Source of the DNA: Erythroxylum novogranatense
Taxonomy: Eukaryota > Streptophyta > Magnoliopsida > Malpighiales > Erythroxylaceae
Reading direction: 5' to 3'
Length of the DNA stretch: 64,000 nt
NCBI GenBank assembly: GCA_029891385.1
Contig: CM057231.1
Span: 61,797,103 to 61,861,102 of the forward strand
Shown: positions 22,941-34,520 of the stretch, in pieces
Layout of the letters: the number at the start of each line of letters is the position of its first letter
How positions within the stretch are numbered: the stretch's first letter is position 1
Position numbers and translations under genes: made by a program
The notes under the pieces: generated by a model
Database searches by the model: none
Seen by the model: only the letters and a program-made list of their open reading frames with translations
Told to the model about the DNA's origin: nothing

Positions 22941-24300
22941 CGGATGCCTCGACTTCTTCGGTATGTTTGTCATTGAGGTTATCTTGTTTCGATCATAACA
23001 TATGGGTATTAGATACGGTTGTGGCTCACACATATGCAATGATATCGCGAGGCCTCGGGGACGATGGCGACTCGTAAAGGGAGAAATGGACTGCGTGTTG
23101 GCAATGGAGCAAGAGTTCTTTGCATTAGCCGTAGGAACTTATGTTTTGACACTCCCGGTGGGCTTGTACTTAACTTGGATGATTGTTATTTTGTACCGTG
23201 ATAACAAAGAACATATTATACATTTCTTGTTTAAATAGATTTGGTTTCCATTTGTCTTTTGGTAACAATGGTTGTTCTATTAGCTCGAATGGAATGCTTT
23301 ATAGTCTTGGTACATTATGCAATGGAATATACATATTAGATATGTCACATCCGGTTATGAATGTCAATGGCGCTAAAAGACATAAAGAGATAATTTAAAA
23401 TCAACTTATTTATGGCATTATGCCTTGGCCATATAAATGAGAGGCGCATCGCTAAGCTCCACAAGAGTGGAAGTTTAGGGTCATTTGATTATGAATCATA
23501 TGACACATGTGAATCTTGTTTATTAGGCAAGATGACTAAGTTACCTTTAAGGAAAGGGTGAGCGAGCGATTGGATTATTAGACCTAATACATTCGGATGT
23601 ATGTGGTCGATGTCCATCCATGCGAAATGGTTGTTGTTACTTCATTACCTTCATCGATGATTATTCTCGATATGGGTATACATGTCGATGAGATACAAAT
23701 GAAGCGTTTGAAAAGTTCAAACAATTGAAATGAAGTAGAAAAACAACTTGGTAAAAGTATCAAACATTACGATCCGATCGTGGTGGTGAATACTTAGACC
23801 AAGAGTTTTGGATTATCTCCGAGATAATGGGATCTTATCTCGGTGGACTCCTCCTTACACACCACAGCCTGATGGTGTGGCGAAAGGAGAAATCGAACCT
23901 TCTTTGGACATGGTTACGATCTATGATGGGCTTTACGATTACCAAAATCCTTTTGGGATATGCACTTGAGACAATTTGTTTACTTGTTAAGCGAGTTCCA
24001 TCAAAGCGATTGATGTTACTCCATATGAGATGTGGACTAACAAGAAACCTTATCTTTCTTATTTGAAAGTATGGGGTTGTCACCTTATGTGAAGCGGACA
24101 AAGTCGAGATAAGCTTGAAGCAAAATCGACAGTGTTTGTTAAATAGGATATCCTAAAGAAACAAGAGGATATCAATTCTACAATCTTTGAGGAACAAAAG
24201 GTGTTTGTTTGATGCATGCTGTCTTTTTAGAAAGAGTTTCTTTACAAGAAGGCAGTGGGAGCGAATTGAGCTTGAAGAAGTTCAAGATGCTCGGACGGGC
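22941..24300 (+). pseudogene. copia-1 protease and integrase region
   Basis: WVLDT and, in the next frame, GCGSHICND at about 23,005-23,040 form the copia protease active site and flap. The pre-integrase zinc region follows: LGHINERRIAKLHKSG .. CESCLLGKMTKLP (about 23,410-23,560), then degraded integrase core sequence (TFGCMW.., RSDRGGEYL-like at 23,775). Successive pieces lie in different frames. Confidence 0.7.
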
Positions 24301-25330
24301 GCAGAATCAGCTGCTGAACCTAAAGCTGTATCTCATACGAGATGAGGTATGATTCGACCTTCTACTTCACACGAAACTTCGTGGGTCAAGTAGGATCGCT
24401 CTGTTCGAGAGATATGGATTTCGTGAGTGAGCAGAATGACGTATTGCTCATAGAGGATGATGAGCCTACCACTATGAAGAGGTTACGAAGAGTTGAGAAT
24501 CGAAAAATGGCTTCGTGCCATGAAATCGAAATGGATTCCATGTATGAAAACCAAGTATGGACTTTGGTTGATGCACGAAGGATAAAACCTATAGGGTGCA
24601 AATGGGTTTTCAAGAAGAAAAGCGGCATGGATGGTAATGTGATTACCTATAAAGCAAGGCTTGTGGCGAAAGGCTTTCGTCGAAAGACAAGGAGTTGACT
24701 ATGGCGAGACCTTGATCGATGGCAATGCTTAAATCCATTAGGATACTCTAGCCATTGCCGCTCATTATGATTATGAGATATGGCAAATGGATGTGAAGAC
24801 GACTTTCTGAATGGAAATCTGGTGAGGATGTGTACATGACACAACTTTGAGGGCTTCATTTCGGTGATGGCGAAAAGGTATACAAGCTTGAAAATCCATT
24901 TATGGATTGAAGCAAGCATCCGGAGTTGGAATATCCGTTTTGATGAGGCGATCAAAGAGTTTGGTTTCTCACAAAATCCGGATGAACAACGTGTGTACAA
25001 GAAGGTTAATGGAGCTGCAATCGTATTCCTTGTGTTATATGTAGATGACATATTGTTGCTAGGAAGCGATGTCTCAATGTTGCAATCGGTAAAAGTTTGG
25101 TTGTCGAACACTTTGCCATGAAAGACCTTGGAGAAGCAACTTATATCCTTGGGATAAAGATTTATAGAGATAGATCTAAGAGGTTGCTTGGTCTTTCACG
25201 GTCAGCGTACATAGACAAGGTGCTAAGAGGTTTAGCATGGAGCAATCGAAGAGGTTTCTTCCATTACTCATGGGATAACACTCTCGAAGTCTATGTCCTC
25301 GGACACGGGGCGAGAGGATGCGTATGAATA
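24301..25330 (+). pseudogene. copia-1 reverse transcriptase (RVT_2 type)
   Basis: The copia RT signature is clear: EIEMDSMYENQVWTLVD, IKPIGCKWVFKKK, YKARLVAKGF, then LYVDDILLLGSD (catalytic Asp pair, about 25,036-25,070) and MKDLGEATYILGIKIYRDRS. Frames change between the blocks at about 24,695, 24,860 and 25,100. Confidence 0.85.
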
Positions 25331-25993
25331 TGATCCGTGTCGTCTGCGGTAGGATCTATTATATCGCAATGCTATGTACGAGACCCGATGTATCATATGC
25401 TCTAAGTATTCTGGCGGATACCAATCGGATCTGGTGAGGTCCTTTGGGTGGTATCGAGAATATCCTTAAATACTTGCGAAGAACTAGGATGTTTTCTTGA
25501 TATATGGAGATGGAAATCTCAGTGGCGAACATCTGATGCGATTTTCAATCGATAAGGGCGACTCGAGTCCCAATCGAGTTACGTTTTCACACTAAATGGC
25601 GGAGCGGTCGGTTGGAAGAGTTCCAAGCGAGGCGACTGCGATTCAACGACCGAGGCGAGTACATTGCAGCATCGGATCACGTGAAAGAAGCCGTTTGGAT
25701 CGAAGTTCATTCTTGAACTTGGTGTGGTTCCTATTGTGATGGACCCATTCGGTTGTATTGTGACAACAATGGAGCTATTCTTGGCGAAAGAACCAAGGTC
25801 TCATCGTGATCAAACACGTACTCATGATACCATTTGATTGGGAGATCATTGCTCGGTGATGTCACGATAGAGAATTCCAGAGCGAATATTGCGATCCGTT
25901 GACAAAGCCATTGTCACGGAAGAATTTTGATTCTCATGTACTGCGCTTATGGTATTAGATACCAAGGCGATTGGCTTTAGGTCAGTGGGAGGT
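25331..25993 (+). pseudogene. copia-1 RNase H region and polypurine tract
   Basis: Fragments of the copia RNase H domain can be read in several frames (MYETRC, YGDGNLSG, LYCDNNGAI). The region ends with the purine-rich GTCAGTGGGAGGT at 25,981-25,993, directly before TGTTAGAAG of the 3' LTR, which is the polypurine tract. Confidence 0.65.
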
Positions 25994-27804
25994 TGTTAGA
26001 AGTAGTGCCAAAGGCAATCCCTTTAAGCGCATTTGTTCATAGTCATGTACGAGGCGTTATGAATAAATAAAGCAAAGGCATTTTCATTTATTTGATATTC
26101 ATTTTATTATGAATTGATAGTGATCTTTAATCAAATTAATGAAGTCACGATACATGACATAGCATGAAGGAAATTATGATGTGATCATACCTAAAGATTC
26201 CTATCATGTGCAATTATGTCAAGATATCTAAATTATCCTAGTCATAGGATTAATGAGGCTGGACATCGTTAATCCGGATAGACTAGCACGTGTCAAATTC
26301 CTTGATTGGATCAGCGGTGGATCTCGGACAAGCGTAAATATTGAGATATTTAGATTTGACATGTGGATGCTTACTAGTGGTAGTAAGTACATTGGATGAC
26401 CTCCCATGAGATCATCACATGGATGTACTATTCAAATGTCGGTGATAATCTCATCATAGCAATGGTGCAGTATCCTTGGACTTGAGGTACTCGAGGATAT
26501 CTTGAGTCTTGATTACGTACTTTGACTCCATTCCTTGCTTTGCCTTCGAGAGAATTATTCGTAGGGTGGTGATTGGAGTACAGCTTGAGGTATTCGAAGG
26601 TAATTGAGTAGCCAATAGAGGATTCACCACTTACGTGATAGCGAAGAGATACCCGTAACCTCTTATCGGGATCATTACTTTGAAGTCTCTGGCGGGAACA
26701 TACATATGTCATGAAGATGGTCTTCATGGACGTATAAAGTAATGAGTCTAGGGCGAGATCTTATTACACTTGGACTAGATTTGATTTAATCGGTCTAGTA
26801 AGAGTTGACACATTGCCCATACTCAAACCAAGTGGGGTATAGCATGGTGAAAGGGCGAATTAGCTGGTAATTGTCTATGGAAGGGTTAGTGATATGGTTT
26901 CATTAGTCGAACCAATTACTTTCCGGTCAATTGGGGTCGTGATGTGTTGCTAGATACGCTCATGACTTACTCGAGTTAAGTGTTAATCTAAGTGGCCAAC
27001 ATAGCAAGGGAACCTAATGGGTCCACAGCGTAAGAGTGACTCGGAGAATCTGTAAAATAGTTTGAGACGGAGATCCAGATATCTGGAAACAATAGGATTA
27101 AATGGATCCGATGAGATTGGGATATGTCCGATGAGATCGCGACATCGACATTCTTGAAAAGGGTCTCGGCGATTTTTTTGCGTGAGGCTGCAGCAGTAGT
27201 GGGGCCGACCCGGTTTATTTGGACCACTTCAGCAATTATATATATTAATTAATTGATTAAATAATTAATTAATATATATATTTATATGTGTTCACGTGGA
27301 GGAGAGGAGGAGAGGCTTGGAAGCTTCCTTATATGCTTAGTCACTAAGCATTTAATGCATAAAAGACAAAACCAATAAAGAGGAAGGTGATGAGGCTCGT
27401 AGATGATGATATAAAAGGCTTAAAAATGAGTTTTAAACCTTAAGCTTGAGAGCATCATCGTGGAAACAAGAGGAAGCAAGGGTTTTGGTGAAAACCTAAG
27501 TTCTCCATCTTCTCAACGAGTCCTTCATCTCCTCCAAGTGGGTTTGTCATCTCCTCCATTAATTCTAGCTCTCCAAGAACAAGGTTAGTGCTAGCACTCC
27601 TTATCTTGTTCTAGCTATTCGGGTCAAAAGAGTTTGTCCGGTTGGGTTTCAAACCTCTGCGTGGATCTGGTTAGAGGCGGTCTCCTTTGGTCGTTATGGT
27701 TTGATTGTGTATACATACATGGATCACAGCTTTCGGGGAATGTCCGGGACTTAAAATTTTAATTCCGCACCACAGGCATGTGATGCCCACCGGGATTTTC
27801 CTCG
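25994..27804 (+). repeat. 3' LTR of copia-1
   Basis: Collinear with the 5' LTR along its length. The end is smeared: after GGCATGTGATGCCCACCGGGAT the two copies no longer match, although the surrounding Athila integrase resumes at about 27,805. Several CTG/CAG sites of the other copy read CGG, CGAGG or similar here, and the reverse. Confidence 0.85.
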
Positions 27805-28500
27805 GTTTAAGGACCAATCCTTGGTGACTTATCAACCGTTTTCCTAGAATACTCTTGATTTCACGATTGGAAACTTCAACTGTCGAAACTTGTTTGAGGA
27901 TGATAAGGTGTAGCAATCCGATGATAAACTTCATATTTCATAAAGACTCTCGAGGGTTTATTGCAAACGAGTACCATTATCGCTCAACAAGGCCCTCGAA
28001 TTCCAAAGCGAGAGAAGATATGTTTCTTGAAGAATTTGATGACAATCTTAGAATCATTTGTGGAAGTCATGCAACGCCTCTACCCATTTCGAAACATAAT
28101 CCTTTACTACTGAGAATATAGAGATTGTTATGGGACTTAGGAAATGGTCCCATAAAGTCAATACCCCAAACATCAAACAATTCAACCTTAAGTATTCCGG
28201 TTTGTGGCATTTCAGACCTCCTTGAAAGCAGTACCATCCGTTGGCAATTATCACGTGTAGCTACATACTCCGAACATCACGAAATAAAGTGGGCGGAAAA
28301 ATCCTGCTTGAAGAACTTTTGCATTTGTCTTATTTGGACGAAATGGCCACCATAAACCGTTGAATGGCAATGGTAAAGAACACTTTGCACCTCGTCTTGA
28401 GCAAACATCGTCAAAAATATCATCTCCTGATATTTGAGCGATGAAGTTCTTCCCACATAATATTTAGCGTCGAAATGAGTTTCTTCTTACGACGTCGTTA
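27805..28500 (-). pseudogene. Athila integrase N-terminal and core part
   Basis: On the minus strand: zinc-finger remnants and HKPEYLRLNCLMFGV, DHFLSP (GPFP position), VVKDYVSKWVEAL (core, after the first catalytic Asp), and VEVSNREIKSILGK at the edge of copia-1. The motifs fall in alternating frames. The gene continues at 18,239 on the other side of copia-1. Confidence 0.75.
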
Positions 28501-29001
28501 TCTCCGGTGGAAATAGTCCATGAACAATGTAATTTACGAGATCGCATACCATGGTGTTACCAAAGATGATATAGCCAATAAATGTTCTCTGGAATAGAAT
28601 CATCAATCGGACATTTGTCATTGAACGATAATTCTAGACAAATGATCGACCACCACATTTTGGTTCGACTTTATCATTGATTTCGATGTCAAATTCTTGT
28701 AACAATAATACCCAACGGATAAGTCGTGGCTTGGAGTCTTTTTCTTCAACAAATGCCGAATAGCTTGCATGATCGTAAAGACAACAACTTTAGAGTTAAT
28801 TAGGTAAGACCTAAACTTTTCAAGAGCAAAGATAACGATTAAAACTCTTTTTCGGTGGTGGCATAATTGATTTGAGCCTCGTCAAGAGTTCGCTAGCATA
28901 GTACATGGCATAAGGCTTGTTATCTGTCTTTATCCCAACGGCTCCCAAGCATGATCATTGGCATCACACGTCACTTGAATGGAAGATTCCAATTAGGTCT
29001 T
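28501..29001 (-). pseudogene. Athila RNase H part
   Basis: Minus-strand phrases [54 protein letters not shown] belong to the Ty3/gypsy RNase H. The region is cut on its right by copia-2; the matching upstream part, ending in SSIMQAP, is at 38,184. Confidence 0.8.
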
Positions 29002-29868
29002 TATTAAGTCAAAATGACTTTACATAAAATGATTTTGATGTATAACAAACATAGTGAGATCAAATACAAGAAAAACAAAGCGATCCTGAGACGAATTGAA
29101 GATGAGCGAAGATGGCGTATCTGAGGCGAAGTTGACACGAGACTAAGCTGAAAAATCGACATCTGAGGCGCATTAGACAAATCAAAACACGAGGCGAAGT
29201 TTGTCAAAGTAAAAAGTCAACACGAGCCTTGAGCCAAACGAGCCGCAAAAGTCGATTCGAGTTAATTCTGAACTCAAGTGATTAGTTTCTTTAAAGATTC
29301 AAGATTCAAAATCAAGAAGCGATTAGAGGCGAAGGCTATAAATACAAGTCGAAGTCGAAAACTGAAGTGCTTGCTGTTTTGAGAAAAATTACACAAAGTG
29401 AAAAAGCGATTAAGTGTGAATTAGTTTGAACGCTATCATACATGTGAGTGTTCAAATATTTTCTTAAAAGAAAAGTTATGCAGATAACTGCAGAGGCTAA
29501 GTGTGAAAGAATACTGGTTGTAGAGACCTGAAGAGGCTCGTGAAAGAATACTGTAACGTTTGAAGAGATAGTGAAATCTCAGAAGAAACTCTGAGGACTG
29601 GACGTAGCCCACGGTTTGGGGTGAACCAGGATAAATCTGCGTGTCTACCACTCTCACTCTCTATCTCACTTTTAGTTTCAAAGTTGATCTTTATTTACTA
29701 TTCATATACTTAGCATTGAAAAGTTTGATCAATCGGGATTAATAAAATTACGTAAAGAATCTTAATTCTAACAAGTAATTCTAAAAGATATTCAAAAGGG
29801 AATACAATTCAACCCCCTTCTCGTGCATTCTATTGTGTTTTAAGTCTTTGTATTAACGTGTGATTCAC
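29002..29868 (+). repeat. 5' LTR of copia-2
   Basis: It corresponds to TGTTAAGTCAAAATGACTTT at 37,278, but here the first bases read TATTAAGTC. It ends ..GTGTGATTCA. The R/U5 side contains a TTATAAATACAAGTCG-like TATA region (GGCTATAAATACAAG near 29,335). Confidence 0.85.
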
Positions 29869-29873
29869 TTGAT

Positions 29874-29884
29874 TGGTATCGAGC
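29874..29884 (+). other. Primer-binding site of copia-2, altered
   Basis: It reads TGGTATCGAGC where the initiator-Met site is TGGTATCAGAGC: one A lost and CAG changed to CGA. A second, similarly altered copy (TTGGTATCGAG) follows. The position, six bases from the LTR end, leaves little doubt about identity. Confidence 0.75.
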
Positions 29885-31020
29885 TTGGTATCGAGAATCA
29901 CTTTGGCGAAGTGTGGATTAAAGATAATGGCGAGTCACATGTATACATCATTTGAAGGAGCCTCGATCACTAGACCTCCGGCATTCAATGGAAAGACTAT
30001 CATTCTTTGGAAAGATAGGATGCGGTTATTCATCGAATCTACACATAGACCTTTGGGACGTAATAGAAACGGACCTATATACCTGTAGATGACGAAGGTA
30101 GTTCTATTCCACGAAGCGGATGGATGGTGATCGAAAAGCAAGAATACAAGCTGAATTCAAAGGCGAAATTTTTCTTAACGTGTGCCTAAGTAGAGCGAGT
30201 ACGACAAAGTGCATGGTTGCGACCGACAAAAGAAATGTGGGACACATTGTCCATTGCTCATGAAGGCACAAGTCAAGTTAAGGAATCGAAGATAAGTATT
30301 CTTGTACATCAATATGAACTTTTAGGATGGAAGATGAAGAATCTATTGATCAAATGTTTGGAAGATTTCAAACAATTATCAATGGATTGAAAGCTCTTGG
30401 AAGGACATACAATAATCAAGATCACGTTCGCAAGATTCTAAGAAGTCTTCCTAAGAGATGGAGACCAAAAGTTGGCGGTCTGAAGCCAAAGACTTGAGCA
30501 TATTAAAGCTAGATGAGTTCTTTGGGATCATAAAGATTCATGAAGTTGAACTCAACGGCGAAGATAAGCCCAGCGAAAAAGTCAATAACAAGGTGGACAA
30601 AAGAATCATAAGACTCGAGAGAAGGAGGAAGTCATCAAAAGCATTGAAAATTGAAGAATCAAGGGATGACAACTCTAGCCAATCGATTGAATCGAGTGAT
30701 GAAGATGGCGAATTATCTTTCATTTCGAGAAAGATAAGGCGCTGTGGAAGAAGAAGCCCGAAGTAACGGACATTGGAAAGAATGGAAAAGATGAAGCTAA
30801 GCTAGAAAAGTCTTCTATCATTTATTACGAGTGCAATCAGCTGGACACTACAAGTCAAGATACCTACTCTCGAAGAAACCCAAGAAGAGTAGAAGGCAAG
30901 AAAGGCATGATGGCAACATGGGAGGACCTAGATTCATCTGAATCGAATCTGGGCTCAGGAGTCATCAAAACATGCAAACATTTGCCTAATGGTAGGAAGA
31001 TAGTGATGAGGAGGTAAAAT
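29885..31020 (+). pseudogene. copia-2 Gag
   Basis: MASHMYTSFEGASITRPPAF at 29,927 opens the gag, followed by WKDRMRLFIES, TKEMWDTLSIAHEGTSQVKE, MFGRFQTIINGLKALGRTYN, and RKILRSLPKRWRPKV. A charged Lys/Glu segment follows, with DDNSSQSIESSDEDGELSF and a degenerate knuckle CNQ..HYKS at about 30,830. This matches the large gag of SIRE-type elements. The parts lie in several frames. Confidence 0.8.
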
Positions 31021-32850
31021 CCGACTACAAAAATTTGCATGATGCATATTGAGGCTGTTAGAAGATTCTCATGCTATTCGAAGCAGTCAAGTTGTTGAAG
31101 AAAAGTATGTAGAGAATATTAGAAATACTAAGAAAATAGAGAGAAAATATTTGCTTAAAAAGGAGTTAGAGTAAAAGGAAACTTGTAGCGGATCGGATGA
31201 GATTAATCAACTCAAACCGAGGATCGAGAATCTATCACTAATCTAGTTACTTTCACGAGAGTACAAAGAAAATGAATGATATGCTAGGAAAATGTAGACA
31301 TCCTAGTGATAAGATTGGATTAGGTTTCTTTGGAAACAATACTCGGTCTCGTAATAAATTTGTCTCTCAAAAGGAAGAAATAGGATAACATATTTTAATC
31401 AACATCAAGTAATATGCATCAAAGATCATATCATGTGCATACTACTAACCATAAAGGACCCAAGAAAATTTGGGTACCAAGAAATAAAATAGTTTCTCCT
31501 GCAGATATCCTTCCTTGGAAGATAAGCACCATTAGTATTTAGGCGGTGGATGCTCGCGACACATGATGGGAAGAAGGTCTATGTTCCTAGACCTTGATAT
31601 AAGAAAGGAGGATCGGTAACTTTCGAAGACAACCAAAGGGCAAAATCATTGGAATCGGGAAAATAGGTAAAGATTCCTTTGTATGCATAAATAATGTCTT
31701 GCTTGTTGATGGTCTAAAGTATAACTTGATTAGTGTGAGTCAGTTGTGTGATTCTGATTTTATAGTTACATTCAATCAAAATCTTTGTGAAGTCGAAAAC
31801 AAAGATGGGTCTATACTTTTCTCTGCGAGAGAAGAAACAACCTTTACAAAATCAACTTAGAAGATTTTCAAAGTCAAAATATCTCATGTTTTCTATCTTA
31901 CGAAGAAGAAAGACTAATCTGGCATAAAAAGCTAGGTCATGTCTCTTTGAAATATATTTCAAAATTGGTAAAACATGATTTGGTAAGAGGTTTGCTAAAA
32001 TAAGTTTTGACAAAGAATTTTTCTATGAAAATTGTTTGAAAGGAAAGCAGTTAAAACCTCTTTCTCTTAAAAATTTTGTAACTTCTTGAAGACCTTTAGA
32101 ACTATTACATATGGATTTGTTTGGTCCTACAAGGACATTAAGTCTTAGCGAAAAGAAATATGGACTTGTCATTGTTGATGATTTTACTCGATTTTGTTGG
32201 ATATTGTTTTATCACACAAAGATGAGTCTTTTAAGTACTAGAACTCTATCCGAAGTTCTGAGAATGAAAATGAATGTCTATAGCTAGTATCGGGAGTGAT
32301 CATGGCGGAGAATTTGAGAATGAGAAGTTTAGAGTTTTACGTGAGGAGAATGGAAGTTTCCTGACTTCTGGCCCTAAAACTCCTGACATAATGGAGTTGT
32401 TGAGAGAAAGAATAGGGCGATTCAAGAGATGGCAAGGACTATGCTATGTGAGGCGAATCTTCCTAAGTATTTACGGCGAAAGCTGTGAATCTGACGTGCT
32501 ATATTGAGAATAGGATCTTGTTGCGACCTATGTTGAAGAAAACTCCTTACGAGTTATGGAATGGAAGAAGACCAAGCATATCCTACTTTCATCCATTCGG
32601 GTGCAAATGTTCCATTCTGAATACGAGAGAGCTGTTGGATAAATTCGATTCAAAGACCTATCCAGGAATATTTCTAGGTTACTCATTATCGTCTAAGGCA
32701 TTTCGAGTTTACAACTTCATTTCAAAGGCTGTTGAAGGGCGATCCATGTCAAATTTGATGATAGTTCTCAAACCCATAAGGAAGATGACATGGAGATTGA
32801 AGGTCCTTCAAAGAACCTAGATGATGCCTCAGAAACTCCCTCGTCAGACA
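31021..32850 (+). pseudogene. copia-2 protease and integrase
   Basis: Protease remnant WYL(D)..GCSRHMMG at about 31,540. GAG-pre-integrase RLIWHKKLGHVSLKYISKLV at about 31,912. Integrase core LLHMDLFGPTRT (first Asp, about 32,105) and IGSDHGGEFENEKF (second Asp, about 32,290), then ILLRPMLKKTPYELW and FHPFGCKCSILN to 32,820. These are the standard copia integrase blocks; frames shift between them. Confidence 0.8.
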
Positions 32851-34520
32851 CTCGTGAGAATAAGATTGAAGATATTCCAGAAACTATAGAACTAAGGCGA
32901 GATTGGAAGTATAAAAGTTCTCATCGGAAGAGTTAATTATCGGTGAGACCTCGAAGGAGTTAGGAAAAGGTCGATTCGACGAGAAGCTAATGTAGCTTTT
33001 ATCTCGAAGTAGAACCTAAGAAGGTTGAGAAGCTCTTGAGGCGAAGCTTGGGTGTTAGCCATGCAAGAAGAGCTGAACGAATTCCTGAAGGAATAACGTC
33101 TGGTCCTTAATTCCAAAACCTCTTAAGAAATCCATTATAGGAACAAGATGGGTTTTCAAGAATAAGTTAGGCGAATCGGGAAGAGTGAGTAGTAACACGG
33201 CCGATTAGTAGCACAAGGTTACAATCGGCAAGAAGGAATAGACTACAACGAAACATATGCTCCGATGGCAAGACTTGAAGCTATAAGGATTTTGTTGGCA
33301 TATACAATCTGTCACGATATAAAGTTGTTTCGAGATGGATGTTAAGAGTGCATTTACGAATGGCTTTATAGGCGAAGAAGTCTATGTGAAACAACCTCGG
33401 GCTTTGAAGATGTTAAAATCCAGTTATGTCTATAGACTTTACAAAGCCTTATCGGCCTAAAAGCAAGCCCTAGAGCTTGGTATGATCGTCTGAGTACCTT
33501 CTTAATAGAAAATGGTTTCAACGAGAGGTCAAGTTGATAAGGCGCTCTTTAGAAAGAGTTTTCGAATGATTTTATCTTAAATCTGGATCTCGTTGATGAT
33601 ATTATCTTTGGTGCTACTACAAAAGAGTTGTGTTTAAAGTTTGAGAGACTAATGAAAAGAGAATTTGAAATGAGTATGATGGGTGAATTAAAGTTCTTTC
33701 TTGGGTTGCAAGTTAAGCGGACCAAGAAGAAGATCTTCATTCATCAGCGAAGTATGTGAAATAGTTCTTGAATAAGTTTGACATGAATAATGTGAAGCCA
33801 ATGGCAACTCCGATGCATCCTTCAAACCTTTTGTCGAAGACAAACTTGGTAAGAAGGTGGATCAAACCTATATAGAGGATGATCGGTTCTTTATTGTATC
33901 TTCTGACAAGTAGACTTGATATTACATTGGGTGTATGCTTGTGTGCAAGATTTCAAGCCGATCTAGAGAGTCTCATTTCTTCTTTGTTAAAAGAATTTTG
34001 AGATATCTCGCGGTACTCTTGATCTTTGCTTAATGTTTAAGAAAGGTAAAGATTTCAGGTTAATCGGATCTTGTGATGCGGACTATGCGGAGATAGAATC
34101 GAAAGAAAGAGCACAAGTGGAGGATGTCACTTTCTTGGAGAAATCTAGTCTCTGGTCAAGCGAGACAAAGCTCAATTGCTCTATCAACCGTGAAGCGAGA
34201 ATACATATCTGCCGATGATTCTTTGTTCACGACGCGTGGATCAAGTATCGACTTGAAGACTATTGATTAAGGAGGAGGAGATTCCAATTTATTGCAACAA
34301 CACGGTCTGATAAACACATCAAAAATCCAATCAACATTCGAGTAAAGCATATAGAAGTCGGACATCATTTCACGAGAGACTACGTTCGAGAGAAAGGTGG
34401 TGCTTAAAGTTCGTTAAACGAGCTTGATAGGCGGACATCTTCACTAAACCACCGAGTGAAGAACGTTTTCGAAAGATAAGACACAATCTCAATATGGTGA
34501 TGCTAAATGGCGATTAGGCT
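32851..34520 (+). pseudogene. copia-2 reverse transcriptase and RNase H
   Basis: RT blocks: GTRWVFKNKL-like at about 33,145, [20 protein letters not shown] at about 33,200, [10 protein letters not shown], then LVDDIIFGATTKELC (catalytic Asp pair, about 33,583) and MKREFEMSMMGELKFFLGLQV. RNase H follows with GSCDADYAE (about 34,068) and the ..NPIQHSRTKHIEIRHHFIRDYV-like end near 34,330-34,390, in broken frames. Confidence 0.8.

Larger units (their letters stand above)
18240..27804 (+). mobile_element. Ty1/copia retrotransposon (copia-1) inserted in Athila integrase
   Basis: Two long LTRs (18,240-20,074 and about 25,994-27,804) bracket gag, protease, integrase, RT and RNase H on the + strand, the copia gene order. 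The left LTR is followed by a perfect initiator-Met primer site, TGGTATCAGAGC. The flanks are GTTTT on the left and GTTT(A) on the right, which would be a target duplication shortened in a homopolymer. All coding frames are broken every 50-300 bp, but many breaks are probably sequence errors. The copia lineage was not determined. Confidence 0.85.

Noticed and set aside
22697..23039. Minus-strand Phe/Ser-rich ORFs over copia-1 gag
   Set aside because: Shadows of the Lys/Glu-rich gag on the + strand.
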